The position numbers and the translations under genes are program-made. The notes beneath the pieces were generated by a model. That model saw only the letters and a program-made list of their open reading frames with translations, did not search any database and was not told the origin of the DNA. A DNA stretch of 64,000 bases from Telluribacter humicola (GTDB lineage: Bacteria > Bacteroidota > Bacteroidia > Cytophagales > Spirosomataceae), in assembly GCF_017355935.1 (NCBI RefSeq), contig NZ_JAFIQT010000001.1:1-64000 (forward strand). The letters run 5' to 3'. This document shows positions 36,463-45,489 of this stretch, in pieces (position 1 is the stretch's first letter; each line of letters opens with the position of its first letter).

Positions 36463-36503
36463 ACGCCGCCTCCGCAAGGGAGCGCGGCGTTTTCTATTTT
36501 TTC
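36463..36503 (+). terminator. orphan hairpin with T-tract 1
   Basis: ACGCCGC ... GCGGCGT stem with an inner CTCC/GGAG pairing and a GCAA-type loop, followed by TTTCTATTTTTT on the plus strand. No gene precedes it on that strand. Confidence 0.6.
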
Positions 36504-36592
36504 TGATGATACTTGTCACTAATAGTGTATTCTGGCACCATGCTTGCTCTACTATACCTGACGATTCAGTTCGTTTGGTAACAAAGAAGCAG

Positions 36593-36631
36593 GAGCCAGG
36601 AGCTATTAGCACCTGGCTCTCTTCTCTTTTT
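36593..36631 (+). terminator. orphan hairpin with T-tract 2
   Basis: GAGCCAGG / CCTGGCTC with an 11-nt loop, then TCTTCTCTTTTT. Second terminator-like structure within 130 bp, also without a gene in front. Confidence 0.55.
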
Positions 36632-36834
36632 AGGGATTCTGATTATTGATTGCTCCTCCTCCCTTATAGCTACATGTGATTTAGTGATAAAGCCTGATAC
36701 CGGCAAATCGTGCCTGTAGTTCCTGCTGAAAGCTAATAGAAAGAATATAGTGAAGTTTACTGGCAAAGAACAGGTGCGGCGGGTAGCGTTCCGGTTGAGG
36801 ATACGTTAAGAATGAGTAAATACCTTGAAAAGAC

Positions 36835-36868
36835 AAAAGCACTTAACGTTACCGCTAAGTGCTTTTTT
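36835..36868 (-). terminator. terminator of tRNA-Val copy 1
   Basis: Perfect stem AAAAGCACTTA / TAAGTGCTTTT with a 10-nt loop, T-rich on both strands. It begins 6 bp past the tRNA 3' end. Confidence 0.85.
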
Positions 36869-36874
36869 GAAGGG

Positions 36875-36949
36875 TGGGTCCTGAGGGATTCGAACCCCCG
36901 ACCCCCTGCTTGTAAGGCAGGTGCTCTGAACCAGCTGAGCTAAGAACCC
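36875..36949 (-). tRNA. tRNA-Val (anticodon TAC), copy 1
   Basis: Cloverleaf on the minus strand: acceptor GGGTTCT pairing with AGGACCC, discriminator A, D-arm AGCTCAGCTGGTTCAGAGC, anticodon stem CCTGC/GCAGG with loop CTTACAA (anticodon TAC), T-arm GGGGGTTCGAATCCCTC. CCA is not encoded. Identical to copy 2. Confidence 0.97.
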
Positions 36950-36971
36950 GTCTTGTTGTTGTTTGGGAGTG

Positions 36972-37002
36972 CAAATATTGAGGATAAATTTTTATTGTGC
37001 AA
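36972..37002 (-). promoter_or_regulatory. promoter of tRNA-Val copy 1
   Basis: Minus strand: TTG (37002-37000), 20-bp spacer, AATATTTG (36979-36972), then CACTCCCAA and AACAAG, the same start element as the rrn promoters. Confidence 0.7.
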
Positions 37003-37138
37003 GTTTATCCTGCGCTTATTAATACATAGTGTGGCCAATAGACCATTTATATTAATCCTCTAAAATTAGGGGTCATAATTCTCATGGTGAAAATCATGTA
37101 CTTAGATAAGTAGCAGGTGGCAATAAGGGGAGCAAAAG

Positions 37139-37174
37139 AAAAGCCGCCAACTTGTTAGGATTGGCGGCTTTTTT
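37139..37174 (-). terminator. terminator of tRNA-Val copy 2
   Basis: AAAAGCCGCCAA / TTGGCGGCTTTT with a 10-nt loop, T-rich on both strands, 6 bp beyond the tRNA. Confidence 0.85.
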
Positions 37175-37180
37175 GAAGGG

Positions 37181-37255
37181 TGGGTCCTGAGGGATTCGAA
37201 CCCCCGACCCCCTGCTTGTAAGGCAGGTGCTCTGAACCAGCTGAGCTAAGAACCC
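37181..37255 (-). tRNA. tRNA-Val (anticodon TAC), copy 2
   Basis: Same 75-nt sequence as copy 1, again with anticodon TAC and no encoded CCA. The duplicated block also includes the first ~35 bp upstream (promoter -7 box and CACTCCC start) and 6 bp downstream (GAAGGG on the plus strand); the terminators differ in sequence, so the units were duplicated and then diverged outside the functional parts. Confidence 0.97.
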
Positions 37256-37277
37256 GTCTTGTTGTCATTTGGGAGTG

Positions 37278-37308
37278 CAAATATTGAATATGAAATTTTG
37301 TTGTGCAA
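37278..37308 (-). promoter_or_regulatory. promoter of tRNA-Val copy 2
   Basis: Minus strand: TTG (37308-37306), 20-bp spacer, AATATTTG (37285-37278), then CACTCCCAAATG and AACAAG. Confidence 0.7.
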
Positions 37309-37364
37309 GTGTTTTTTAGGAAAAACTTTAAAAATTTTATAAGCTTCTGATTGTCAATCGGATC

Positions 37365-38102
37365 TTATTCGAAATTGATATATAGCGTTACCGTGTGGCT
37401 CGACAGGCGGTTGAGGCCGGTGCTGCCAGCGTGCTGACTTGGCTGTAACATATTCACTAAGCCGTGGGAAAAGCGTAGTTCGGGAGAGAACTTGAAGAAC
37501 TCAAAGAACTGCTCAAACCCTACGCCATAGTCCAGCGTCAGGTCTGATGTGGCGGTATTGATGCGGGTAGAGCTACCTCCTTCTCTGCGCTTAACGTTGG
37601 TTTCAAGCCCTAGGGTAACCCCCGCCAGCATGTACATACGGGTGTTGACCCGACGGACCGATTTGTACTTTAGCAGTAAAGGAATCTCTACCCAGGTAGA
37701 CTCCCGCTTTTCGATGCGCTCACTGCCGGAAGGATAGGTGTATTTGATCTGCCGGTCGTACAGGGATACCGACGGAGTGGTACGTATATCAAAGCGCTCA
37801 TTCAGAAACGCATTGATGATAAAGCCCATCCTGAAGGCAGGCTGTACCGGCGACTGGATCAGCAGTACAGAGTCGGATTGCGCAAAGGACTCGTTATGCT
37901 GGAAATTGAACCGGGTAAAGGGTACGGCGAACAAAAAACCATAATGAATGGGCTTATCATCGTAGAACTCCAGGTGGCGACGCTTGTAGCCCAGGCCCTG
38001 TGACCGGGACTCATGTGCCATGAATAGCCCAAACAGAACTACCAGAAGAACTACTTTTGACCGGTGTAAATGGTGCAGATTCCGAAAGTCAATGGTATGC
38101 AT
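37365..38102 (-). CDS. porT: PorT family outer-membrane protein (T9SS)
   Basis: 245 aa. After a charged start, a hydrophobic signal (KVVLLVVLFGLFMA) ends near SRSQG. The rest has alternating beta-barrel pattern with FLFAVPFTRFNFQHNES, MGFIINAFLNERFDIRTTPSVSLYDR and WVEIPLLLKYKSVR, as in PorT/SprT; it ends LYINFE. PorT is needed for type IX secretion in Porphyromonas. The position directly after ubiE is the usual context in this phylum. The ATG at 38102 makes a 52-bp overlap with the ubiE end, but no better start codon keeps the signal peptide. Confidence 0.85.
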   Translation of the reverse strand: MHTIDFRNLHHLHRSKVVLLVVLFGLFMAHESRSQGLGYKRRHLEFYDDKPIHYGFLFAVPFTRFNFQHNESFAQSDSVLLIQSPVQPAFRMGFIINAFLNERFDIRTTPSVSLYDRQIKYTYPSGSERIEKRESTWVEIPLLLKYKSVRRVNTRMYMLAGVTLGLETNVKRREGGSSTRINTATSDLTLDYGVGFEQFFEFFKFSPELRFSHGLVNMLQPSQHAGSTGLNRLSSHTVTLYINFE

Positions 38103-38773
38103 TTAGTATTTTTAAAGCCAGCTTGTTCAAAAATAGTCAGGAAGTCGCGGCCATCCGGAAATGCCTGTACCGATTCGGGCAGGTATGTATAGGCCGAACT
38201 GTCCTTCGAAACAATCTTACCAATGGTAGGGAGGATGTACTTGAAATAGAAGTTGTACAGGTGCCTGAATGGAAACGAGCGTGGCTTCGAAAACTCAACA
38301 ATAACACAGGTTCCCCCCGGTCGCATCACACGATTCATATCACTCAGACCCGCCAACAGATTTTCAAAGTTGCGTACTCCAAACGAAACGATGACCGCGT
38401 CGAAATAATTGTCTGCGAAAGGCAAACTTTCCGAGTCACCGGCCCGTAATTCAATGATATCCTGCTTACCAAGCTTCTTTATTTTTTCGCGCCCTACGGC
38501 CAGCATTCCTTCCGATATATCTACACCAACAATCTTTTCGGGTTTAAGAGCCAGTGCCTCGATGGCGAAGTCACCCGTACCGGTAGCTATATCCAGTATG
38601 GTCCGGGGGTGAGCTTTGCGAAGTAGTTTGATGGCACGTTTACGCCAGTATATATCAATGCCTCCGCTCAGTAAGTGGTTCAGAAAGTCGTACTTAGGCG
38701 AAATATTATCAAACATTTCGGCCACTTGCTCTCTTTTACTATTGCCTTTATCTTTATAAGGTACTACTGTCAT
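38051..38773 (-). CDS. ubiE: demethylmenaquinone methyltransferase UbiE/MenG
   Basis: 240 aa. SAM-binding motif I ILDIATGTGDFAIEA near residues 60-73, UbiE signature YDFLNHLLSGGIDIYWRKRA near the N-terminus, and RVMRPGGTCVIVEFSKP in the second half. It methylates demethylmenaquinone to menaquinone, the respiratory quinone of this phylum. Overlaps porT by 52 bp downstream. A TAGTTTTG box at 38805-38798 may be its -7 element. Confidence 0.95.
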   Translation of the reverse strand: MTVVPYKDKGNSKREQVAEMFDNISPKYDFLNHLLSGGIDIYWRKRAIKLLRKAHPRTILDIATGTGDFAIEALALKPEKIVGVDISEGMLAVGREKIKKLGKQDIIELRAGDSESLPFADNYFDAVIVSFGVRNFENLLAGLSDMNRVMRPGGTCVIVEFSKPRSFPFRHLYNFYFKYILPTIGKIVSKDSSAYTYLPESVQAFPDGRDFLTIFEQAGFKNTKCIPLTFGICTIYTGQK

Positions 38774-38925
38774 TCGTTTTGTGTTTTAACCAGGGGGCAA
38801 AACTAATAGGTATTCTATCTCTAAACTATTCGTTACTAGGAAAGTTCATATGTAACTGGCTGATTTTATAAGGTTCAGGCATGGATTTTATTTCTGTATG
38901 TCTATCACTCAGATCACTTGGTCTT

Positions 38926-40572
38926 ATGCTTCGTATTTCTACACTCACTTACTTATTGCTACTCCTGTCATTCGTAACGAAGGGGCAGGGACGTGTAAGC
39001 GTTCAAACTGCTGATAGGGATGCTATCAGAAATCTTACGGCTCGTCAGCTTTCACCTTATTCCGTCACCATACGCGGTGGATTGACGCAGTTCTTTGGTG
39101 AGCTGAATGAGCAGGATATGCAGAGTATGGTCGGAATTAGTCTTAACCGAAGGGTACAGCGGGCTTTCACCATGAGCCTGGACTATACAGCCGGAAAGGT
39201 AGGAGGCCAGAAAACCGACTTTTTTAATTCGTACTTCATTAACGAGTACAATACGCTGGATCTGCTGGCCAAGTGGGATCTGACAGAGCAGTTTGGGCAG
39301 TATGATAATGCGAGGCTGCACTTCAGTGTGTACGGGGGGCTGGGTCTGATGTTTTTCAGTGCAGAAGCGTATGACCTGACTACCAACGAACGGGTGCGGT
39401 TTACTAATAGCGATTTGAGTGGCCGTAATCCACTCTTCCTGCGTTGGGGAAACCCCCGGGGTAGGCTGGGCATTAGCAAGACCAATGAGCGCACGGTACC
39501 CGTAGGTTTTAATCTGAACTATCAGCTGGCTCGTGCCTGGCGATTAGGACTGGACTACCGCTTTTACTTTGTCAGATCTGATAAAGTCGATGCAACTTCC
39601 GGAGAGCGATTGATTAACCCTGAAGAATCAACTACTTACAGTGATACACCCAATGATAAGCTTAGCTTCATATCGGCCACAGTGACCTACCGGTTCAGCC
39701 AGAATACCCGGGATACAGATAAGGACGGGATACCCGACGATCGTGACCGGTGCCCCGATGTACCTGGAACAGCTCAGTTCTTTGGCTGTCCGGATACCGA
39801 TGGAGATGGTGTACCTGACTATGTGGACAGATGTCCTACGGAGGCAGGATCAGTGGCCGCTCGTGGATGTCCTGATACGGATGGGGATGGTATTCTGGAC
39901 CGGATTGACCCTTGTCCTAACGAAGCCGGTACGGTAAATGGATGTCCGGACCGTGATGGTGATGGTGTGGCGGATAGTGTGGATGCCTGTCCTGATGTAG
40001 CGGGTGACCCCCGCTACGGAGGCTGTCCCGATACTGATAACGATGGTATTGGCGATCACGTAGACCAGTGCCCTGACCGGCCGGGTACCTACGCCAACGG
40101 TGGCTGCCCCGATACGGATGGTGATGGTGTGTACGATGGTATTGATAAATGCCCCGAAGAGGCCGGCCCTCGTAACCGCGATGGTTGTCCACTGGTAAGT
40201 GCGGCTACCCGACAAACGATGCAAAGCCAGTTGGACTCACTACTGACGACGCCAATAAGATTTTCATCAGGTACTGACGATATTGAACGATCATCGTATA
40301 ATACACTTAATACTATAGCCACCTTAATGAGAAGGTATCCAACGGCTCAGTTTGTGGTGGAAGGGCATACCGACAATGCCGGAAATGCGGACTCTAACCT
40401 TAAACTATCCGAGCAGCGGGCTATGGCTGTACAGCAGTACCTGATTTTTCAGGGAGTAAGTGGCGCTCAGATGACGGCATTAGGATTTGGAGATACGCGT
40501 CCTCTAGCGGACAATACCACACCCGAGGGACGAAATCGTAACCGGAGGGTCATCATTCGCGTGAGAGAGTAA
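38926..40572 (+). CDS. OmpA-family protein with thrombospondin type-3 repeats
   Basis: About 548 aa from the ATG at 38926, which puts a signal peptide (STLTYLLLLLSFVTKGQG) at the start. Residues ~40-250 form an outer-membrane beta-barrel. Then six calcium-binding TSP3-type repeats (DTDGDGVPDYVDRCP and variants; each with Cys-Pro and an Asp ladder). The C-terminal OmpA domain binds peptidoglycan: EGHTDNAGNADSNLKLSEQRA and GFGDTRPLADNTTPEGRNRNRR. It links outer membrane and cell wall. Transcribed alone, divergent from ubiE, with a terminator behind it. An earlier ATG at 38881 is possible. Confidence 0.92.
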   Translation: MLRISTLTYLLLLLSFVTKGQGRVSVQTADRDAIRNLTARQLSPYSVTIRGGLTQFFGELNEQDMQSMVGISLNRRVQRAFTMSLDYTAGKVGGQKTDFFNSYFINEYNTLDLLAKWDLTEQFGQYDNARLHFSVYGGLGLMFFSAEAYDLTTNERVRFTNSDLSGRNPLFLRWGNPRGRLGISKTNERTVPVGFNLNYQLARAWRLGLDYRFYFVRSDKVDATSGERLINPEESTTYSDTPNDKLSFISATVTYRFSQNTRDTDKDGIPDDRDRCPDVPGTAQFFGCPDTDGDGVPDYVDRCPTEAGSVAARGCPDTDGDGILDRIDPCPNEAGTVNGCPDRDGDGVADSVDACPDVAGDPRYGGCPDTDNDGIGDHVDQCPDRPGTYANGGCPDTDGDGVYDGIDKCPEEAGPRNRDGCPLVSAATRQTMQSQLDSLLTTPIRFSSGTDDIERSSYNTLNTIATLMRRYPTAQFVVEGHTDNAGNADSNLKLSEQRAMAVQQYLIFQGVSGAQMTALGFGDTRPLADNTTPEGRNRNRRVIIRVRE

Positions 40573-40611
40573 GATAAGTATATCCTTAGCGTCTTTTTAA
40601 CTACCTGAAGC

Positions 40612-40646
40612 CGCTATACCGCTACCTGCGGTATAGCGACTTTTTT
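40612..40646 (+). terminator. terminator of the OmpA-family gene
   Basis: CGCTATACCGC, 5-nt loop TACCT, GCGGTATAGCG, then a T-tract (TTTTTT from 40641). Confidence 0.9.
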
Positions 40647-40860
40647 GTGTTTAGCAGCCTTCAATCGTATTCTTGTTGCCTGGGTACTTCGTCTATACTC
40701 TTACGGAAGCAAGACTAAAAGCCCCTAAATTTGGCTTATAATTGGCATTATTATTGATTTATGAATTATAGAGGTGGTAGATTGAAATCGTGCAGCCAGC
40801 CCTAGTAGGCCATCTATCTGATATGAATAGATACATTGGCTTATCACTTTCTAGTTCTGT

Positions 40861-42258
40861 ATGACAAACACACTATCTTCCCTTTATCACTCTATTCCCA
40901 TCTTTAAAAAAAACATACAAACAATAGGAGCCGCTACCTTGCTGTTAAGCGGGTTATATGGGTGTTCAACTTCAAGTCAGGAAGTACAGCCAGTCGAGAA
41001 AACAGCTGACACCTATAGCGCAGAGGTAGCGGATAAATGGGCTCAACTTACTCTCAGGCTCACCCGCACGACTCCCGGATTTTCTCCGCCGGTGGCCTCC
41101 CGGGCTATGGGATACGCCGGCCTGACTCTATACGAAGCCGTAGTACCGGGTATGCCTGCCAATCAATCCATGGCAGGGCAGCTCAATCAGCTTGAAAGCC
41201 TACCCACAGTGGAGGCCGGACAAACGTACAATTGGGCGTTAAGTGCCAACGCGGCCCAGGCCGAAATACTCCGTAACCTATACGCTAATACTTCGGCTGC
41301 CAACAAGGCTACTATTGACTCACTTGAGGTAGCCTTACATACTGATTACGCTCAGGAGGAGCAGACAGAGGTAGTAGAAAGATCAGAGGTATTTGGCAAA
41401 GCCATCGCAACGTCTATTTTTGAATGGTCCAGAAGTGACGGCGGTCATGAGGGGTACGCCCGTAATTTTCCGGCGGACTATGTAGTACCTGTATTTAATG
41501 GCTCCTGGCGCCCTACTGAAAACGGTCGTACGGTGCCGATGCAGCCCTACTGGGGCCGAAACCGCACCTTTGTGGTCCAGAACTCCGTCATGCCCCTGCC
41601 CCAGCCCTTACAGATATCTACTTCACCTACCTCACAGTACTATGCGCAGCACCTGGAAGTATATACCAAGAATAAATCACTAACGCAGGAAGAGAAGGAG
41701 ATTGCTATCTGGTGGGCCGATGACCCAAGCGAGACATCTACTCCACCTGGTCACTCGTATAACCTTGCCCGAATAGCGCTCAAAACAGCAGGAGCTGATC
41801 TGGGGAAAGCGGCCGAAACACTGGCTCGTACCGGAATAGCCGTAGCGGATGCTTTTATACTATGCTGGAAGTGTAAGTACGCCTTTAGCGCTGAGCGCCC
41901 TTATACCTTTGTGCGTCGGGCCATCGATCCTAACTGGATTCCGTTCTGGCCGGCTCCTCCCTTTCCCAGCTATACCTCCGGCCATGCCTATCAGTCCGGT
42001 GCTGCGGCTACGGTGCTAGCCGCTCTGTATGGTCCCAACTTTAAGTTTACGGATGACACGCACGTAGGTCGTATCCGTGATGTCCAGCGAGGTGCTGATT
42101 TTAAGGCACGTGGATTTAATTCATTCTGGGAAACGGCCGAAGAGTCAGCTTACTCCCGCTTTCTGGGAGGTATTCATACTCGTCAGGACAATGATACCGG
42201 GCTGAAAGAAGGCAGGAAGATCGGACAGAACATCAATGACCTCAACTGGAAGAGGTAG
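40861..42258 (+). CDS. vanadium-dependent haloperoxidase-like / PAP2 superfamily lipoprotein
   Basis: 465 aa. Signal with lipobox GLYGC (Cys35). The C-terminal half carries the three PAP2/vanadium-haloperoxidase motifs: AERPYTFVRR, PSYTSGHAYQSGA (Ser/Gly/His) and SRFLGGIHTRQDNDTG (Arg and His). The same site can bind vanadate or phosphate; which reaction applies cannot be told from sequence. Likely anchored in the outer membrane facing the periplasm. No neighbours suggest a halogenation pathway. Confidence 0.88.
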   Translation: MTNTLSSLYHSIPIFKKNIQTIGAATLLLSGLYGCSTSSQEVQPVEKTADTYSAEVADKWAQLTLRLTRTTPGFSPPVASRAMGYAGLTLYEAVVPGMPANQSMAGQLNQLESLPTVEAGQTYNWALSANAAQAEILRNLYANTSAANKATIDSLEVALHTDYAQEEQTEVVERSEVFGKAIATSIFEWSRSDGGHEGYARNFPADYVVPVFNGSWRPTENGRTVPMQPYWGRNRTFVVQNSVMPLPQPLQISTSPTSQYYAQHLEVYTKNKSLTQEEKEIAIWWADDPSETSTPPGHSYNLARIALKTAGADLGKAAETLARTGIAVADAFILCWKCKYAFSAERPYTFVRRAIDPNWIPFWPAPPFPSYTSGHAYQSGAAATVLAALYGPNFKFTDDTHVGRIRDVQRGADFKARGFNSFWETAEESAYSRFLGGIHTRQDNDTGLKEGRKIGQNINDLNWKR

Positions 42259-42363
42259 ATTTCCGTCGTAATAGTGCTAAAGAAACTGTGGCACAGAGTT
42301 GAACCAGGGCACTGTTCAGAGCTGTGCCATGGATACTAATGGGAAGCCATGGGTACTAAAGGA

Positions 42364-42398
42364 AGAGAAGCCATATCTGATGATATGGCTTCTCTTTT
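42364..42398. terminator. shared terminator between haloperoxidase-like and PurF-like genes
   Basis: AGAGAAGCCATATC, 4-nt loop, GATATGGCTTCTCT, then TTTAT; the left side is A-rich enough to serve the minus strand as well. It lies between two convergent genes. Confidence 0.8.
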
Positions 42399-42414
42399 AT
42401 ATAAATAAGATCTC

Positions 42415-44307
42415 TTAGTAAGCACGCACCAGCTTGCCCTCGTGGAAGTTGACATATGCTTTGTTAACTACCTTATTTCCTCCAGCTGTCGGGTAATTAC
42501 CGGTAAAGTACCAGTCGCCCACGTGGTCAGGACAGGCTTTATGCAAATTCTCGACAGTCTGGAAAATAACCGATACTTCGGCTTTTAATCCATGAGGACG
42601 AATGATCTCAGCTACCTTAGCGGATACTTCCTCATCCGAGAACGGCTCGTACAAAGCCTTTACAAAGTTGGTGGAGTAGGCATTTCTGGAAGCTACCGTA
42701 GCTGCACATTGTGTATATACTTCTTCGCGCAGATAGTCCAGCCCTCTTTCTTCCAACAATTTAAGCGTAGCCCTGAAGGCAACAAAGTCCTTCATCTTAG
42801 ACATATCTATACCGTAGCAGTCAGGGAAACGGATCTGAGGTGCTGACGATACGATTACAATCTTCTTGGGACCCAGACGATCCAGCATCTTGAGGATACT
42901 CTTCTCGAGGGTAGTACCCCGTACGATAGAGTCATCAATGACTACCACGGTATCAATGCCCTTACGAACTACCTCAAACGTAGTATCGTACACGCTGGAT
43001 ACCATATCATCGCGTAGTTCGTCGGCGGTGATAAAGGTACGTGACTTTACATCCTTGGTAACCAGCTTCTCAATACGAGGGCGGAACGAAAGCAGCCGGT
43101 CGAGGTCTTCCTCAAACAGAATACCCTCCATGATCGCCTCTTTACGCTTCTTAGCCAGGTACTCTTCCAGACCTTCGATCATACCGAAGAAGGAAGTTTC
43201 AGCCGTATTGGGTATGTAAGAGAAAACCGTATTTTCCAGATCGTAATCAATCTCTTCCAGGATCTGCGGGATCAGCAGTTTACCAAGTTTCTTACGCTCG
43301 TTGTAAATATCCGGATCGGTACCGCGAGAGAAATAGATCCGCTCAAAGCTACAAGAACGCTTCTCAAGCTGAGGCAGGATTGAAAGCTCATTATACTCAC
43401 CGTCCTTATTAATGATCAGGGCACTGCCGGGCGTTATTTCCTGAATCTGGTTATATTCTACGTTGAAAGCGGCCTTGATAGCCTGCTTTTCTGAAGCTAC
43501 TACTACAACCTCATCATCGGCATAGTAGTAGGCAGGGCGGATACCCGCCGGATCACGCATGACGAATGCTGAGCCGTGGCCGGTAAGGCCGCACATGGCG
43601 TAGCCTCCGTCAAAGTCGCGGCACGAACGGTGGAGTACACGCTGAAGATCTATATTATCCTCAATAACATCCGACAGTGTCGGGTTTTCGAATATACCCT
43701 TGAAGCGGTCAAATACCCGTTGGTTTTCTTCGTCCAGGAAGTGGCCGATCTTTTCCATTACGGTTACAGTATCCACTTTTTCCTTGGGATGCTGTCCCAG
43801 TGATACCAGCTTACCAAATAGCTCGTCCACGTTGGTCATGTTGAAGTTACCCGCCATAACCAAGTTACGGCTACGCCAGTTGCTCTGACGAAGCATGGGG
43901 TGGCAGTTTTCAACTTCGTTGGCACCATGGGTACCATACCGAAGGTGCCCTAACCAAAGCTCACCCGTAAAGGCTACGTTCTCCTGCAGCCATTGGGCGT
44001 CAGTAGCACGTTCTTTATTATCCTTTAAAGCTTTACGGAATTTTTTGTGAACTTTAGCGAAGATATCCGCTACGGGTTGTGGCTCGACTGAGCGGTACCG
44101 GCTGATATACCGGCGACCTGGGGGTACCTCTATCTTGATGTTAGCTACTCCGGCTCCGTCCTGTCCACGGTTAACCTGCTTTTCCATCATTACCGATAGC
44201 TTGTGTACCGCGTAGAGGGGGGTCTGGTACTTATCAATATAATACTGATAAGGCTTCCGCAGACGGATGAGAGCAATTCCGCACTCGTGCTTTATGGCGT
44301 CACTCAT
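42415..44307 (-). CDS. amidophosphoribosyltransferase-like protein (long Bacteroidota PurF paralogue)
   Basis: 630 aa, longer than canonical PurF (about 500). N-terminal nucleophile glutaminase domain: Cys9 in HECGIA, exposed after removal of an 8-residue propeptide, plus NRGQDGAGVAN and RYGTHGANEVENCHP. The C-terminal phosphoribosyltransferase has the PRPP loop VVVIDDSIVRGTTLEKS near residues 455-470. PurF makes 5-phosphoribosylamine in purine synthesis. Insertions in both domains (for example around 340-400) mark it as the second, longer family seen in this phylum, whose exact role is less clear. No pur genes are adjacent. A TACCTTTG box lies at 44428-44421. Confidence 0.85.
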   Translation of the reverse strand: MSDAIKHECGIALIRLRKPYQYYIDKYQTPLYAVHKLSVMMEKQVNRGQDGAGVANIKIEVPPGRRYISRYRSVEPQPVADIFAKVHKKFRKALKDNKERATDAQWLQENVAFTGELWLGHLRYGTHGANEVENCHPMLRQSNWRSRNLVMAGNFNMTNVDELFGKLVSLGQHPKEKVDTVTVMEKIGHFLDEENQRVFDRFKGIFENPTLSDVIEDNIDLQRVLHRSCRDFDGGYAMCGLTGHGSAFVMRDPAGIRPAYYYADDEVVVVASEKQAIKAAFNVEYNQIQEITPGSALIINKDGEYNELSILPQLEKRSCSFERIYFSRGTDPDIYNERKKLGKLLIPQILEEIDYDLENTVFSYIPNTAETSFFGMIEGLEEYLAKKRKEAIMEGILFEEDLDRLLSFRPRIEKLVTKDVKSRTFITADELRDDMVSSVYDTTFEVVRKGIDTVVVIDDSIVRGTTLEKSILKMLDRLGPKKIVIVSSAPQIRFPDCYGIDMSKMKDFVAFRATLKLLEERGLDYLREEVYTQCAATVASRNAYSTNFVKALYEPFSDEEVSAKVAEIIRPHGLKAEVSVIFQTVENLHKACPDHVGDWYFTGNYPTAGGNKVVNKAYVNFHEGKLVRAY

Positions 44308-44589
44308 GAGAAGATGAGGTGTTAGTGTATAAGCTGGTATTCAAAAAATTACAAAACTTCTTCTCGGTTTTGATACTGACTAAACTACCCACTGGATGCT
44401 TTAGTTCGTAGTGATTATTACAAAGGTATAAATTACTTTGCGTGGAAGAACGATGTGTAGCCTGAAAAAATTTGATGGCTCCAACGTTACTTCATTGCGG
44501 AAAGTCGGCTCATTGTAACCAGGCCGCCATTATGATAACTATGTAGTTGTACGAATAGAAATTTATTTAGAAAAACGATCGAAAATAAT

Positions 44590-45471
44590 ATGGGAAATAT
44601 AATTAAAAAAAGATGGGGTTGGGTAGTGGCAGGTCTGGTACTTGCTGCCGTTACGGTCCGGGCGCAGGCTCCCAGGGAGTCGTCGCTGCTATGGGAAATC
44701 TCAGGAAAAGCGTTGACCAAACCCTCGTACCTGTATGGTACCATACACCTGATCTGCCCCACTGATTTCAGCCTGAGTGATGGTCTTAAAGAACGCCTAC
44801 AGAAAGCCGAGCAACTGGCGCTGGAACTGGATATGGACGATCCGGGAATGATGATGTCGATGGCCCAGCTCATGCTGATGCAGGACAATAAGCAGCTAAG
44901 TACCTTGTTGCCTAAAGATGATTACACCCGGCTGAACCAGTTCTTCCGGGATTCGGTGGGAATGAATATAGCGCCGTTTGAACGCGCCAAGCCTTTTGTG
45001 CTGATGAGCCTCCTGTTTAACCGGGTATTGGACTGTCAGCCGCAGTCGTACGAAATGACGCTGGTGGGTCTTGCCAAAAAGCAGCAGATAGAGGTAGTAG
45101 GGCTGGAAACCGTAGCGGAGCAAATGGCCGTATTTGACACCATACCCTACCAGGATCAGGCCCGAATGCTGGTACAGATGATTGATAACCTACCCAAAGC
45201 CCGCACAGAATTTACACAGATGGTGAGCCTGTACAAGAAACAGGATGTAGCCGCGCTTCACAAGATGACACTGGAAAGTGACTTTGATATGCAGGGCCAG
45301 GAAGAGGTTCTGCTCAATGGTCGTAACCGCCGCTGGATACCACTTATGGCAGCTATGATGACACAGAAGCCTACCTTTTTTGCCGTAGGAGCGGCACATC
45401 TGGGAGGTGATGAGGGAGTAATAGCCTTACTCAGAAAGCAGGGATACAAAGTTACGCCTGTACGTCAGTAG
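44590..45471 (+). CDS. TraB/GumN family protein
   Basis: 293 aa with a signal peptide ending near VRAQAP. TraB/PrgY/GumN signature: SSLLWEISGKALTKPSYLYGTIHLIC at the start (His in GTIH), ALELDMDDPGMM, and the C-terminal FFAVGAAHLGGDEGVIALLRKQGYKV. The paired GT(I)H and GAAHLGG motifs suggest a metal-dependent hydrolase fold related to the Tiki proteases; bacterial function is unknown. Secreted to the periplasm. Converges with nuoN 19 bp away. Confidence 0.88.
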   Translation: MGNIIKKRWGWVVAGLVLAAVTVRAQAPRESSLLWEISGKALTKPSYLYGTIHLICPTDFSLSDGLKERLQKAEQLALELDMDDPGMMMSMAQLMLMQDNKQLSTLLPKDDYTRLNQFFRDSVGMNIAPFERAKPFVLMSLLFNRVLDCQPQSYEMTLVGLAKKQQIEVVGLETVAEQMAVFDTIPYQDQARMLVQMIDNLPKARTEFTQMVSLYKKQDVAALHKMTLESDFDMQGQEEVLLNGRNRRWIPLMAAMMTQKPTFFAVGAAHLGGDEGVIALLRKQGYKVTPVRQ

Positions 45472-45489
45472 GGGCTCTTGCTTACTTCC

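Larger units (their letters stand above)
36102..36834. other. gene-poor interval with two terminator-like hairpins
   Basis: About 730 bp before the tRNA-Val units, with no convincing protein gene. It must contain the promoter of the minus-strand polysaccharide module. Two hairpins with T-tracts on the plus strand (about 36463-36503 and 36593-36631) have no annotated plus-strand gene in front of them. Short unrecognised transcripts may start here. Confidence 0.5.

Noticed and set aside
36391-36766. Short open frames on both strands in the gap before the tRNA-Val genes
   Set aside because: They run across two terminator hairpins and have no recognisable motif.
36835-37255. Direct repeats around 36.9 and 37.2 kb considered as a CRISPR or attachment repeat
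   Set aside because: The repeats are two complete tRNA-Val genes with promoters; no array or integrase is present.
39850-40224. Minus-strand frames opposite the TSP3 repeats of the OmpA-family gene
   Set aside because: Produced by the repeated Asp/Gly codons on the sense strand; no independent features.
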